Positions 1 through 8,834 are shown, numbered from the stretch's first letter. The stretch is 64,000 bases of DNA from Oscillospiraceae bacterium (GCA_015066175.1 SVOW01000001.1:186001-250000); one strand, 5' to 3'. Made by a program: numbers and translations. The notes: generated by a model from the letters alone, not told the origin.

Positions 1-971
1 ATATCAGAATCTATGCCTGCATCACCACTTGTGGCACAAGCCTGGGCTGTGACAGTGCCACCATTAATTACAAGCCAGCCGTTTGAATCAATTCCATCAC
101 CTTCGCCTGTGCTTCCGTCGCAGATTATATTGAGTGTGCCGCCATTTATGGCAGTTACTGAAACATTATCTTCATTAGTATTGATTCCGTCGTTACCAGA
201 CGTAATATTTATAATTCCGCCATTAATTGTAAGGTGAAGCTCACTATCGAGACCTTCGTTTTCAGCTTTGATATTAAGCACACCTGTGCCTTTTTCTTCA
301 CCACTTACATTCATTGTCTTTTTTGAATAAAATGCAGCATCATACTTGTGAAGTTTTTTGCTGTCAACTACTTCAGTGCCATCTTCGCTGAGTTCATAAG
401 ATTCGTAAATTTTTGCAACATAAGAACCGTTGATGTTATTTTCAGTGCCGTCTGCTATAATTACATTTGCACCTGCATTTTTTGTATCAACATCTTTTGT
501 TGCTTTTTCTTCGTCTGCATTGCCACATTCATATACGTTATAGAAAATTATAGCAGGCGCAACTTTGCAGGTGATATCAACATCGTCAAGCACCAAAGTA
601 ACAACTGCTTCAGGGTCTTTTTCTGCATCTTCGCCAAGGTCAACTGCCACCTGACCTGCTGAAAGTTCACCGCTTAAAATATATTTGCCGGGCTTTGTTA
701 TATGCACAACTGTGTGAGCATCTGCTTCGCTTTGCTTGTGCTCATCTTCTGCTGTGCCCTCACCATAAGTGAAATCTTTTCCTGCCTGATAAAATACAAT
801 ATCCTTTGCAGAATAAACAGCCTGAGAAACATCGTTTGAAATTGCTTCTCCGTCAACAGTAATTTTACTGTCAGAAAGTTTTATCTTTGTGACTTCAGTT
901 TCTGTTTTTTTCGAACTACAGCCTGAAAACAAAAGAGTAAAAGCCACCAAACATACTAATAATTTTTTCAT
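1..971 (-). CDS. Cthe_2159-like carbohydrate-binding lipoprotein, C-terminus beyond window
   Basis: The frame is open from an ATG at 971 (ribosome site GAGGTG about 6 bases upstream) to the left edge, so about 323 residues are visible and the C-terminus is missing. The N-terminus is a lipoprotein signal (MKKLLVCLVAFTLLFSGCSS) with the lipobox Cys near residue 18, so the protein should be anchored outside the cytoplasmic membrane. The body has the signature blocks of the Cthe_2159 family: an early YFYQAGKDF-type stretch, VTLVLDDVDIT, then beta-strand rungs ending in NGG (LTINGGIINI, AINGGTLNI, LVINGGTV) interleaved with GNDGINTNED and GDGIDSNG. Cthe_2159 is known as a calcium-containing parallel beta-helix that binds cellulose and polygalacturonate. 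Substrate binding here is inferred from the family. Its neighbour on the other strand is a pectin-lyase-fold protein. Confidence 0.8.
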   Translation of the reverse strand, partial: MKKLLVCLVAFTLLFSGCSSKKTETEVTKIKLSDSKITVDGEAISNDVSQAVYSAKDIVFYQAGKDFTYGEGTAEDEHKQSEADAHTVVHITKPGKYILSGELSAGQVAVDLGEDAEKDPEAVVTLVLDDVDITCKVAPAIIFYNVYECGNADEEKATKDVDTKNAGANVIIADGTENNINGSYVAKIYESYELSEDGTEVVDSKKLHKYDAAFYSKKTMNVSGEEKGTGVLNIKAENEGLDSELHLTINGGIINITSGNDGINTNEDNVSVTAINGGTLNIICDGSTGEGDGIDSNGWLVINGGTVTAQACATSGDAGIDSD

Positions 972-1134
972 ATTACACCTCGGAAAATTTTTAATTGATT
1001 TGATTTTAACATATCTGCAACATATTATTTTTGTAAAAAAATTAATATTCTGTAAAAACAACGTTGCAAAAATGTGTTATATATAAGCCATGAAATTTAC
1101 TTTTTTGTTAACAAAAAAGTAAAAAAATATCGGG

Positions 1135-1163
1135 TTGTATTTTATGATAATATGTTGTAGAAT
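1135..1163 (+). promoter_or_regulatory. Sigma-A type promoter for the beta-helix gene at 1224
   Basis: TTGTAT, a 17-base spacer, then TAGAAT, ending 60 bases before the ATG. Seen in sequence; no transcript evidence. Confidence 0.5.
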
Positions 1164-1223
1164 AACAATATATGCTGTTAAATTAAATTTCATACAGCAA
1201 AAACGTCTGAAGGAGATGAAAAA

Positions 1224-3143
1224 ATGTTTTCAAAAATTTTAGCATTTATAATGAGCATCCTTTCTTTTTTCACCACACCCTTTTCTTTGATTTCCACTGA
1301 AATTGATTTGAAAAGAGAGCTTGCAAAAGGCAACTTTGAAAGCCCTTACATTGTAAGACCTCTTGAAGAAATAACTGTAAACGGAGTGTCAATTGATGAA
1401 TATTCAATTGTCGCACCTGACGGTGATTTGTATGCAAATGCTGCAGAAACTCTCTGTGATGAGCTTTACAAAGCTTGCGGTAAAAAAATTCCCATAGCAG
1501 AAAGCACTTCAGAAAATGCTTTTATAATCAACAAAAACCTCAATGAAACTGATGATTTTAACCTTAAAGTTGAAAACGGCAAAGTTTATATCACAGGCAG
1601 TTCAACTATTGGCATTTCACGAGGAATAACTGCTTTTGCAGATGAAGTTTTGCTCACATCTGAAAAAAGTTTTGACTTCAAAGACGGCTATGAATTCAAT
1701 AAAACTTTTTCAGACTACGTTACATATGAAGATTTCGGTGCTGTGGGCGACGGTAAAGCAGATGATTTCGAAGCCATTGTTAAAACACATGAACACGCCA
1801 ATGCAAACGACCTGAGTGTTTTTGCAAACGAAACTGCTACTTATTATATAAGCGGTGCAAGCAAAACTGCTTACATAAAAACCAACACCGACTGGTCTAC
1901 TGCACGTTTTATAATTGACGACACAACCGTTGAAAACAGAAGCGCTTGGATATTTCAGGTGGCACCCTCTGAAAGTGCAATAAACATAACAGAAAAAGTT
2001 TCGCCCCTTAAAATGGATGCAACAAATATAGGCACCACACTCGGCAAAAAAAGTCTTGTTGTGCTTACTGACTCCAATGTTAAAAGATACATACGCAAAG
2101 GTGCTAACCAGAATTCAGGCAGCAATCAGACTGATGTTATACTTGTTGACGAAAACGGAAATATTTCACCTGATGCCCCCCTTATCTGGGATTTTGATGC
2201 TGTCACAAACGCAGTTGCTTATCCCATTGATACAGTAACTTTAACCATCAAAGGCGGTAAATTCACAACTCTTGCAAACAACGCTTCTTCTGAATATAAC
2301 TACTATACAAGAGGCATTCAGGTAAGACGTTCAAACACTGTTATTGACGGAATTTATCACGACATCGAAAATGAAGGAAAAACAGGCTCGCCTTATTCAG
2401 CTTTTGTAAGCCTTTCATGTTGTGCTGATGTGACAGTAAAAAACAGCACATTCACAGGTCACAAAAAGTATAAAACAATCGGCTCTGCAGGCACTAGCGT
2501 AACAATGGGCACTTACGATATAGGTGCTGCAACAGCAATAAATGCAAAATTTATTAACTGCAACCAGACAAATGATATAACAAACGGCGATTACTGGGGC
2601 ATTGCAGGAACAAACTATTGCAAAAATCTTGTGTATGACGGATGCGCACTTTCACGCTTTGATGCACATCAGGGCGTTCTTAACGCAACAATAAGAAACT
2701 CTGTGCTTGGCCATCACGGAATAAAGCTCATAGGAAGCGGAACTGCACTGATTGAAAACACAACAGTTTTATCAGACAGTTTTATTGCACTGCGTTCAGA
2801 CTACGGCTCAACATGGAACGGCGACCTTATTATCCGCAACTGTAAGTTTTACCCCACAGGCGTTTCAAGTCATATTATTGATGCAGAAAATTCAGAAGAC
2901 CACAACTTTGGTTACACCTGCTACCTGCCTCAAAAAATAGAAATTGACGGTTTCTACGTTCACAGAATCGGCATTAATTACCTTTTCACCAAAGTTAATT
3001 CAAAACACAATTCTGATTCATACAACGCAGAATATCCCGTTGTTCCTCCTCAGGAAATAACTGTCAAAAATTTCAGCAATCTGTTTTTCGGAAATCTCCG
3101 TGTTTCACAGAATAAAGCAATATTTAAAGTTGAAATTAATTAA
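1224..3143 (+). CDS. Secreted right-handed beta-helix protein, pectate lyase superfamily
   Basis: 639 residues; ribosome site AAGGAG 8 bases before the ATG. The N-terminus is a hydrophobic aromatic-rich helix (MFSKILAFIMSILSFF) that serves as signal peptide or anchor. Residues about 70-150 resemble the alpha/beta accessory domain found ahead of many family-20-type glycosidases. From about residue 165 the motif YEDFGAVGDGKADD marks the start of a pectate_lyase_3 type beta-helix, followed by many short strand rungs (VTVKNSTFTGH, LVYDGCALSRF, LIENTTVLSD). I cannot identify a catalytic set, so the enzyme class (polysaccharide lyase, GH28-like, or binding only) stays open. It stands alone between its own promoter and a bidirectional terminator. 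Confidence 0.72.
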   Translation: MFSKILAFIMSILSFFTTPFSLISTEIDLKRELAKGNFESPYIVRPLEEITVNGVSIDEYSIVAPDGDLYANAAETLCDELYKACGKKIPIAESTSENAFIINKNLNETDDFNLKVENGKVYITGSSTIGISRGITAFADEVLLTSEKSFDFKDGYEFNKTFSDYVTYEDFGAVGDGKADDFEAIVKTHEHANANDLSVFANETATYYISGASKTAYIKTNTDWSTARFIIDDTTVENRSAWIFQVAPSESAINITEKVSPLKMDATNIGTTLGKKSLVVLTDSNVKRYIRKGANQNSGSNQTDVILVDENGNISPDAPLIWDFDAVTNAVAYPIDTVTLTIKGGKFTTLANNASSEYNYYTRGIQVRRSNTVIDGIYHDIENEGKTGSPYSAFVSLSCCADVTVKNSTFTGHKKYKTIGSAGTSVTMGTYDIGAATAINAKFINCNQTNDITNGDYWGIAGTNYCKNLVYDGCALSRFDAHQGVLNATIRNSVLGHHGIKLIGSGTALIENTTVLSDSFIALRSDYGSTWNGDLIIRNCKFYPTGVSSHIIDAENSEDHNFGYTCYLPQKIEIDGFYVHRIGINYLFTKVNSKHNSDSYNAEYPVVPPQEITVKNFSNLFFGNLRVSQNKAIFKVEIN

Positions 3144-3160
3144 ATTTGGATGTAAAAAAA

Positions 3161-3185
3161 TCCCTTGGATTTCCAAGGGATTTTT
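3161..3185. terminator. Bidirectional intrinsic terminator
   Basis: TCCCTTGG (3161-3168) pairs with CCAAGGGA (3173-3180) over a 4-base loop, with T5 on the right and an A-run on the left that becomes a T-run on the other strand. It serves the converging genes ending at 3143 and 3204. Confidence 0.85.
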
Positions 3186-3203
3186 AATTTATAACACAAA
3201 TTA

Positions 3204-3818
3204 TTAAAGTTTATTCTTATCAGGTTGCTGTCCGTCATGGGGCAACCATTTGCATTCTGTGATTTGCATATCTGTAAAAATTGCCTTGAATGAAGATTCT
3301 TCAGGGCTACACGCATAAATGCCAAAACTGATTGTACCATTTCCTTTCCACATATGACACACACGCATCTGCCTGAAAATCACACCATCTTCAGAACATT
3401 CAACGCAGTAATCGTCTTCGCGACGGCTGAATCTATACCACATTGTTTTTATATCCGCGTTAATTTCAGTGGTTGCCCAGTCAGAATAGCCACTGTTTGT
3501 AACAACACTACCTAAGTGTTGGAATTTTTCGTTTTCATATTCAATTGAAGCTTTAAGCCAGTTTTCGCTGTCAAGGTACATAACAATTCCGCATTGGTCA
3601 AATCTGCATTTACTGAAAAACTGCGTTTTCACTGTAAATGAGAAAAACTTTTCATCCGTTTTCATCTGCAAAACAGGTGCATTATCATTCCTGAAATGAT
3701 AATATGTTCTTTGCCACAAATCTGTGTGCGGCTTAGTTATAATTTCAATTCTGTTATCAGATATTGTGTAATCAACAGGCTCTCTTATCCATTGCAATTT
3801 ATTAACATCAAATTTCAT
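3204..3818 (-). CDS. DUF1349 family protein (concanavalin-like fold)
   Basis: 204 residues from the ATG at 3818. A GTG two codons upstream is possible, but the GAGGTG ribosome site is spaced correctly for the ATG and too close for the GTG. No signal peptide or membrane segment is visible, so it is probably cytosolic. The whole length matches the DUF1349/YkrQ-like family: a W at residue 9, WQRTYYHF, a long beta-rich middle with FDQCGIVMYLDSENWLKASIEYE, and DYCVECSEDGV then MRVCHMW near the end. Members have a lectin-like jelly-roll fold. No biochemical activity is established for them that I can assign here. Confidence 0.78.
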   Translation of the reverse strand: MKFDVNKLQWIREPVDYTISDNRIEIITKPHTDLWQRTYYHFRNDNAPVLQMKTDEKFFSFTVKTQFFSKCRFDQCGIVMYLDSENWLKASIEYENEKFQHLGSVVTNSGYSDWATTEINADIKTMWYRFSRREDDYCVECSEDGVIFRQMRVCHMWKGNGTISFGIYACSPEESSFKAIFTDMQITECKWLPHDGQQPDKNKL

Positions 3819-3884
3819 AACCACACCTCATCGGATTTATTACTACTAAAGATTATATCATTTATATAACAAATCTGCAATATA

Positions 3885-3914
3885 CAAAAAACCCCTTGGA
3901 TTTTTCCAAGGGGT
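3885..3914 (-). terminator. Intrinsic terminator of the zinc-ribbon gene
   Basis: ACCCCTTGGA (3891-3900) and TCCAAGGGGT (3905-3914) form a perfect 10-bp stem with a TTTT loop; the minus-strand transcript continues into a T5 run. Confidence 0.85.
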
Positions 3915-3950
3915 TTAATGTTACAATACATAAATGGTTTTGTCTATCCT

Positions 3951-4436
3951 TTACGACATACCGATAATAATACCAACGAAAAAGGAAAGAACCAAGCCTA
4001 CTATAGGCATTATTGCAAGAATTCTTGCTGTTTTTAATTTCTTTCTGCCTTCTTCAAGAAGCATTGCTTCCTGAGGGCTCTGTGGCGGATAAACAGGCTC
4101 TTTAAGAGAAGCGCCTGAAATCCAGATAATAATTGAGAAAACAAGACCGATACCAAACATAAGCACTGTAGCTAAAATACCGAAAGTTCTCAAATCAGTT
4201 GCTTTTTTATTGAATTCTGAATATGCCTGCTGTGAGAAGAATGCAGGTGCACCATAACACTGCTGAGCATACGGATTGGGCTGTACATACGGATTGGGTT
4301 GAGAATAAGGGTTGGGTTGAGCATACGGATTCTGCTGCGCGTAAGGATTTGGCTGCGGCGGAGCAACAGGGCTACCACAAGCAGGACAAACAGCTGAATT
4401 ATCATTAATTGTGTTTCCACATCTGTTACAAATCAT
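3951..4436 (-). CDS. Zinc-ribbon membrane protein with a Pro-Asn-Pro-Tyr repeat linker
   Basis: 161 residues. An N-terminal zinc ribbon (CNRCG...CPACG, residues 3-21) is followed by a low-complexity linker of six PNPYxQ-type units (residues about 28-62), seen at DNA level as a short tandem repeat near 4262-4350. Two hydrophobic segments follow (about 83-105 and 137-158), so it is an integral membrane protein with a cytosolic zinc ribbon. It has its own promoter and terminator. Function unknown; this architecture is common in Firmicutes. Confidence 0.7.
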   Translation of the reverse strand: MICNRCGNTINDNSAVCPACGSPVAPPQPNPYAQQNPYAQPNPYSQPNPYVQPNPYAQQCYGAPAFFSQQAYSEFNKKATDLRTFGILATVLMFGIGLVFSIIIWISGASLKEPVYPPQSPQEAMLLEEGRKKLKTARILAIMPIVGLVLSFFVGIIIGMS

Positions 4437-4465
4437 AATAATTTCTCCTTATATTTATTAATTAG

Positions 4466-4494
4466 ATTTTACAACATACCGAAAGCGTTGTCAA
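4466..4494 (-). promoter_or_regulatory. Promoter of the zinc-ribbon gene
   Basis: On the minus strand TTGACA, 17 bases, TAAAAT; 30 bases before the start codon. Confidence 0.65.
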
Positions 4495-4523
4495 GTTTTT
4501 AATGTTATAATAAATTACTTAGG

Positions 4524-4552
4524 TTGAAAAAACTTTATTATTATGTTATAAT
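4524..4552 (+). promoter_or_regulatory. Promoter of the flavodoxin-like oxidoreductase gene
   Basis: TTGAAA, 17 bases, TATAAT. It covers a possible upstream ATG at 4524, which argues that translation begins at 4584 instead. Confidence 0.65.
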
Positions 4553-4583
4553 AAAATATAATATGATTACAGGTGGGGACAAA

Positions 4584-5945
4584 ATGAAAATCGCAGTTAT
4601 AAACGGCAGTCCTAAAGGAAAATACAGCGTTACTCTTCAGACTGCACTTTATCTTGAAAAGAAATTCCCTGAACATGAATTTTCAGTAATTCACGCAGGT
4701 CAGAAAATCAGAGCACTTGAAAAAGATTTTTCAAAAGAAAGAGATATTCTTGAAAATTCTGACGCAATTATTTTTTCATATCCTGTCTACACTTTTCTTG
4801 CACCTTCACAGCTTCATCGTTTTATCAGACTGATGAAAGAAAAGAATATAGATGTAAAAGATAAATATGTAACTCAGATTTCAACCTCAAAGCATTTCTA
4901 CGACATAACTGCACATAAATACATTGAGGAAAACTCACTCGATATGTCAATGAGATATATACGCGGTCTTTCTGCTGATATGGAAGACCTGCTTACAAAA
5001 AAAGGTCAGGAAGAAGCGGAAAAATTCTTTGAACGTTTTCTGTGGTGCGTAAAAGAAGAGGTTTATGTTTCTGCAACACAAATCAACAGCTGCTACTCCC
5101 CTGTCTCTCCCACAGAAGCAGAAAAAGTCAGCAACAAAAAAGACACTAAAGACATTGTAATTTTAACTGATGAAACAGACGAAAAATCAAATCTCAGTGC
5201 AATGATAAAACGTTTTCAGAATGTTTTTGAATTTAAAACACGTGTTGTTAACATTGCAGAATTTCCGTTTTCAGGCGGTTGTTTGGGATGTTTACGTTGC
5301 GCCGTAAGTGAAAAATGTGTTTATAAAGACGGCTTTGAAAATTTTCTGCGTGAGAATATCCAGAAAGCAGATGCTATTGTTTACGCTTTTAAAATTACTG
5401 ACCACTCTATGGGAACACAGTTTAAAATGTACGATGACAGAAGCTTCTGCAACGGCCACAGGACTGTAACTGTGGGAATGCCTGTGGGTTATCTTGTATC
5501 AGGTGAACTTTCAAAAGAAAACAACCTTAATTGCATGATTGAAGCACGTGCTGAAACAGGCGGTAATTTCCTTGCAGGTGTTGCAACAGATGAAATAAAC
5601 CCTGATAAAGAAATTGACACTCTTGCAAAAACTCTCGCATTTGCTCTTAACACAAAACATACTGCTCCTGCAAATTTCTGGGGTGTTGGCGGCATGAAAA
5701 TTTTCCGTGACCTGATTTATCAGATGCGCGGAATGATGAAAGCAGACCACAAATTCTATAAAAAACAAGGCATATACGATTTTCCGCATAAAAACAAAGG
5801 AAAAACTATTCTTATGTATGCTCTTGGTGCATTGCTTTCAAATGAAAAAATTCTTTCAAAAATGGGCAACAGAATGAACGAAGGCATGCTTATGCCTTAC
5901 GAGCAGTTGTTGAAAAAAATGGACACAGAAAACAATAAGAAATAA
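4584..5945 (+). CDS. Tandem flavodoxin-fold NAD(P)H-dependent oxidoreductase
   Basis: 453 residues from the ATG at 4584, preceded by AGGTGGGG at the right distance. The protein is two flavodoxin-like folds in series. The first opens with MKIAVINGSPKG, a typical FMN phosphate-binding loop, followed by IIFSYPVYTFLAPSQLHRF. The second starts near residue 190 and has GGCLGCLRCAVSEKC, the Cys cluster of the NADPH-dependent FMN reductase/iron-sulfur flavoprotein family, then DAIVYAFKITDHSMG. FMN binding and redox activity are inferred from the family; the electron partner is unknown. No transmembrane segment is evident. Confidence 0.72.
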   Translation: MKIAVINGSPKGKYSVTLQTALYLEKKFPEHEFSVIHAGQKIRALEKDFSKERDILENSDAIIFSYPVYTFLAPSQLHRFIRLMKEKNIDVKDKYVTQISTSKHFYDITAHKYIEENSLDMSMRYIRGLSADMEDLLTKKGQEEAEKFFERFLWCVKEEVYVSATQINSCYSPVSPTEAEKVSNKKDTKDIVILTDETDEKSNLSAMIKRFQNVFEFKTRVVNIAEFPFSGGCLGCLRCAVSEKCVYKDGFENFLRENIQKADAIVYAFKITDHSMGTQFKMYDDRSFCNGHRTVTVGMPVGYLVSGELSKENNLNCMIEARAETGGNFLAGVATDEINPDKEIDTLAKTLAFALNTKHTAPANFWGVGGMKIFRDLIYQMRGMMKADHKFYKKQGIYDFPHKNKGKTILMYALGALLSNEKILSKMGNRMNEGMLMPYEQLLKKMDTENNKK

Positions 5946-5950
5946 TATAA

Positions 5951-6011
5951 CGCCGAGCTCCCACAAGGCAGTTTTTGTTTCTCGAACAAACTTCCTTATG
6001 GGAACTCGGCG
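5951..6011. other. Long near-perfect inverted repeat of unknown role
   Basis: The arms 5951-5968 and 5994-6011 pair over 18 bases with two exceptions. In a plus-strand RNA both are C-A mismatches; in a minus-strand RNA both become G-U pairs. Further pairing (GTTTGTT-type) continues toward a short central loop. It lies directly beside a separate terminator hairpin and has no long T-run of its own. Confidence 0.6.
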
Positions 6012-6052
6012 AAAGAGCTGACCTGATTTTAAATCAACGGTCAGCTCTTTTT
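6012..6052. terminator. Bidirectional intrinsic terminator
   Basis: AAAGAGCTGACC (6012-6023) pairs perfectly with GGTCAGCTCTTT (6039-6050), followed by T-runs on the plus strand; it separates converging genes. Confidence 0.8.
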
Positions 6053-6056
6053 TATG

Positions 6057-6971
6057 TTATTTTTTAAATCCACCGTTTACAGTAAGGGTGTTTTCCATAA
6101 TAACAGATGTTGTTTCAACAGGTTTACCAAAAGCTTCATAATCATCAAGTCTGATTTCCACTGTATAACTCCATGTACCACCAATAATCTGCCCTTTACT
6201 GTTAAGTTCAACTTTAACAGTTGCGTTGGTATAGTGAATGCTGATATCTTCCTCAGTAAAATCAAGAGGAATGCCTTTATCGGCTAACTGCTTAGCCACA
6301 ACATAAATATCTCCGACTGTATTAATTCCATGACCCACTGAGCCGGATTTTATATCATCACTTTCTCCTGAGACCTGGTCTGCAAGTGTTATTTCAATCA
6401 TAGTAGAATTTCCGTTTTTGTATGCTTTGCTTGAAGTAACATCTGTCTCGCTCAGATTCTCGTATCCACCTGTAATTCCGCTCGTTTCAGTTGTATTATC
6501 TTCAATGAAATTTGACATAATTGATGTTACAAAATCAAAAAGACCTTCAAACTGACCATTATTCACAGAAATGCTTTTGAGTAAAACATTTTGTTGCGTT
6601 GTTACATATGGACTTGTTCTTTTTGCAGCATTAATATACTCATTGATTATCTGGCTCTTTGACCATTCAGCAGGATTATCAGACAATTTTTGTGTGGTTT
6701 CAGTAACGTGATTTATCTGAGTTTCGATAACCGTAAAAGTTTCCCCTGCTTCGTTTGTAACAATCGCAGTTACAGTTTCAATTTCAGTAACAACATTTTC
6801 TTGTGTGTCTTCTGTAACCCCATCGACTGTGGCATATTCAATTTCGCCATTTTCGTTTATAAAAGTAGAAGCATCCGTTACAGGTTCCTGCGTTTCATTT
6901 TTCTTGCAGGCTACAAAGGAAAACACTATAGAAAGCGAAAGCACAGCCACCAATATTCTTTTGTATTTCAT
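6057..6971 (-). CDS. Putative lipoprotein of unknown function
   Basis: 304 residues. The N-terminus KRILVAVLSLSIVFSFVACKK is a lipoprotein signal with the Cys at residue 22. An acidic, Thr/Glu-rich linker (about residues 25-95) leads to a beta-rich C-terminal region with TTETSGITGGYENLSETDV and an ending typical of proteins exported and folded at the cell surface (NTLTVNGGFKK). I do not recognise the family. The linker and the absence of catalytic motifs suggest a surface-exposed binding or sensing role, which is only a guess. Confidence 0.65.
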   Translation of the reverse strand: MKYKRILVAVLSLSIVFSFVACKKNETQEPVTDASTFINENGEIEYATVDGVTEDTQENVVTEIETVTAIVTNEAGETFTVIETQINHVTETTQKLSDNPAEWSKSQIINEYINAAKRTSPYVTTQQNVLLKSISVNNGQFEGLFDFVTSIMSNFIEDNTTETSGITGGYENLSETDVTSSKAYKNGNSTMIEITLADQVSGESDDIKSGSVGHGINTVGDIYVVAKQLADKGIPLDFTEEDISIHYTNATVKVELNSKGQIIGGTWSYTVEIRLDDYEAFGKPVETTSVIMENTLTVNGGFKK

Positions 6972-7044
6972 TTTTTATCACCCAAGAAATAATATCAACG
7001 AAAATCGCTTTTGTCAAGGACAGAAACACCCGATATAATCCATT

Positions 7045-7233
7045 TTACATAAACAAATTTATAAGTCCGATAAGGAATTTCCAGAATCCATCATTAATCA
7101 CATCGTAGATATTGGTTAATATTGGGGCGTTTTTGTAGTACAATGCATTAAAAATATCTCCTAAACCCAAAACACCATCTGCAAGAGCACCTTCACCAAA
7201 AAGGAAAGTTATAATTTCATTTATAAAATCCAT
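7045..7233 (-). CDS. Small hydrophobic protein downstream of the secreted PHP gene
   Basis: 62 residues from the ATG at 7233, which has an excellent GGAGG site (7243-7247); an upstream in-frame start at 7266 has none and overlaps the previous gene. The sequence begins MDFINEIITFLFGEGA and ends WKFLIGLINLFM, with aromatic-rich amphipathic stretches at both ends and a GlyAsp-rich middle. It lies 14 bases after the PHP gene stop, so it is probably in the same operon. It resembles in style the 34-residue protein before that gene. Function unknown. Confidence 0.55.
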   Translation of the reverse strand: MDFINEIITFLFGEGALADGVLGLGDIFNALYYKNAPILTNIYDVINDGFWKFLIGLINLFM

Positions 7234-7247
7234 ATACTTAATCCTCC

Positions 7248-8642
7248 TTACCAGATATAGTTCCAAAGAATTCTCTTGAGAAGAATTGCAATGAATGTGT
7301 GACCAATTGTTACATCAAATATTCTTGAAAGACCACGGAAAATCATTGAAGTATCAAATGTTTCATAAACTGTTGAAGTATATTCAACGCCTTCTGCCAT
7401 TGTTACGAATGGCTGTGAATAAAGAATACCACCGGGGCCTGTAATCTGGAAACGGACATAGCAACCAAGTTCATCTTTGTAATCATCAAGGTCAATTGAA
7501 GTAAGGCCTTTGCCTTCTGCAATGATTTTGCCTTCGGAAATCCACTGAACATTGTCAAATTCACTGCCTGTGAATGAAATTGTATCTGCTTCGTTATCTA
7601 CATAAACTCTTGAAACAGCAGGCGGCAAATTGCCTGTGCCGTTGAATTCATCGCCGAGATACAATGTATCAACTCTGCCCACATTGAACCATGCACCGCT
7701 ACGCATACAAGCTTCATAAGCTTCCATTGTAAGTTCAGGCATAAGCATCATTGTGAACGCCCAGTCGTTATCTTCGCCCTTCTGATGTGAGTCAGAAAAA
7801 GCAATGCCGGGAACATTTCTGCCCTTAGGAATTGTAAGTTTAAGCACCTGGTCCCAGATAACAGAATCGTAACGTGTGCTGTTTACGTCAAAAGCAACGC
7901 AGGATTCATTTTTAAGGAAGATGTTTGCAAATTTGTTTGCATAGAAAGGCTCATAAGCACGCCATTCGTCTTCTTTCCATCTGCCTACATATTCACCTGT
8001 GTGGTCAAGGAAACTGTATCCGCCTTCTGCTTCGCAGGCTTCAACAACAGTTTCAAAATCGCCGTAAATGCCCATTCTTGCACGTCCGAATTCGCAATTG
8101 AATGTGTTGATATGGCAATCGTTTATAGGAGTTGCGCCGTTTGCTTCACAACCGCCTGTAACTTCCATCATACCGCCAAGTTCATAACCCAGCTGCTCTT
8201 CAAGTGCTTTCCTTTCAGCACTTTCATATGTGCCGTTAATGATTGCATCTCTTTCTTCATCAGTAAGAACAATGGGGTCACGCATACCTGTTCTTTCAAA
8301 CTTAAAAAGGCGATAAAGAGGTACCATATCAGGCACTTCATTCCACTGTTTACCTATTACTGCGTGGTCTGTAATTGCAAGAATCTGGAAGCCTAAATCA
8401 TAGTGGCTTTTTACGCTTTCTTCAATTGACTGACCGCCATCACTTGCATCTGTGTGAGAATGTAATGAAGCTTTATACTGCTTCCAATTATCCCAATCAA
8501 CGCCGTCGTAGGGGCTTGTTATTACATAATCAAGTTCACCATCTGCAGTTTCTTCCCCTGCTGCATTACCGATTACACAAAGGCCTGCAAGCAAAGAAAC
8601 ACAAAGTATTATTGAAATTATCTTTTTAACAGGATTTTTCAT
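7248..8642 (-). CDS. Secreted PHP-domain metal-dependent phosphoesterase
   Basis: 464 residues; ribosome site AAGGAG. A signal peptide (KKIISIILCVSLLAGLCVIGNAAG) is followed by the PHP fold: HSHTDASDGG near residue 62, ITDHAV near 92, DHTGEY near 215 and FSDSHQKGED near 284 supply metal-binding His/Asp. A beta-sandwich-like region (about 340-425) follows. The C-terminus is a hydrophobic helix (GHTFIAILLKRILWNYIW) that may attach the enzyme to the membrane. PHP enzymes hydrolyse phosphoesters using metal ions; the substrate here is unknown. It sits between two tiny hydrophobic genes in one apparent operon. Confidence 0.8.
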   Translation of the reverse strand: MKNPVKKIISIILCVSLLAGLCVIGNAAGEETADGELDYVITSPYDGVDWDNWKQYKASLHSHTDASDGGQSIEESVKSHYDLGFQILAITDHAVIGKQWNEVPDMVPLYRLFKFERTGMRDPIVLTDEERDAIINGTYESAERKALEEQLGYELGGMMEVTGGCEANGATPINDCHINTFNCEFGRARMGIYGDFETVVEACEAEGGYSFLDHTGEYVGRWKEDEWRAYEPFYANKFANIFLKNESCVAFDVNSTRYDSVIWDQVLKLTIPKGRNVPGIAFSDSHQKGEDNDWAFTMMLMPELTMEAYEACMRSGAWFNVGRVDTLYLGDEFNGTGNLPPAVSRVYVDNEADTISFTGSEFDNVQWISEGKIIAEGKGLTSIDLDDYKDELGCYVRFQITGPGGILYSQPFVTMAEGVEYTSTVYETFDTSMIFRGLSRIFDVTIGHTFIAILLKRILWNYIW

Positions 8643-8658
8643 ATTATCATCTCCTTAA

Positions 8659-8763
8659 TTATAACATCAGGCCGGGAAAAAACTGACTCAACCATACTAC
8701 AACATCATACATGAAGTAGTCGATTGCTGAAATTAAGTCTCTTAAAAATACGTTAAAATCCAT
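8659..8763 (-). CDS. 34-residue hydrophobic aromatic peptide, first gene of PHP operon
   Basis: ATG at 8763 with AAGGTG 7 bases upstream, stop at 8659, 16 bases before the PHP gene. It reads MDFNVFLRDLISAIDYF then MYDVVVWLSQFFPGLML, a single amphipathic to transmembrane helix with six aromatic residues in 34. Support: a well-placed ribosome site, its position between a strong promoter and an enzyme gene, and the shared MDF start with the small gene on the other side. Against: it is very short and I know no family for it. Confidence 0.5.
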   Translation of the reverse strand: MDFNVFLRDLISAIDYFMYDVVVWLSQFFPGLML

Positions 8764-8805
8764 AAAAAGCACCTTTCTTTCTTTAAAAATGATTTTGTTA
8801 CTAAA

Positions 8806-8834
8806 ATTTTAATAAATATAGATAAAAAAGTCAA
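8806..8834 (-). promoter_or_regulatory. Promoter of the small-peptide/PHP operon
   Basis: Minus strand TTGACT, 17 bases, TAAAAT, placed 43 bases before the 34-residue ORF and thus supporting it as the first gene. Confidence 0.65.

Noticed and set aside
4524-4583. Longer N-terminus of the flavodoxin-like gene from ATG 4524
   Set aside because: That ATG sits in the -35 box; the ATG at 4584 has a strong ribosome site and begins the FMN-binding loop.
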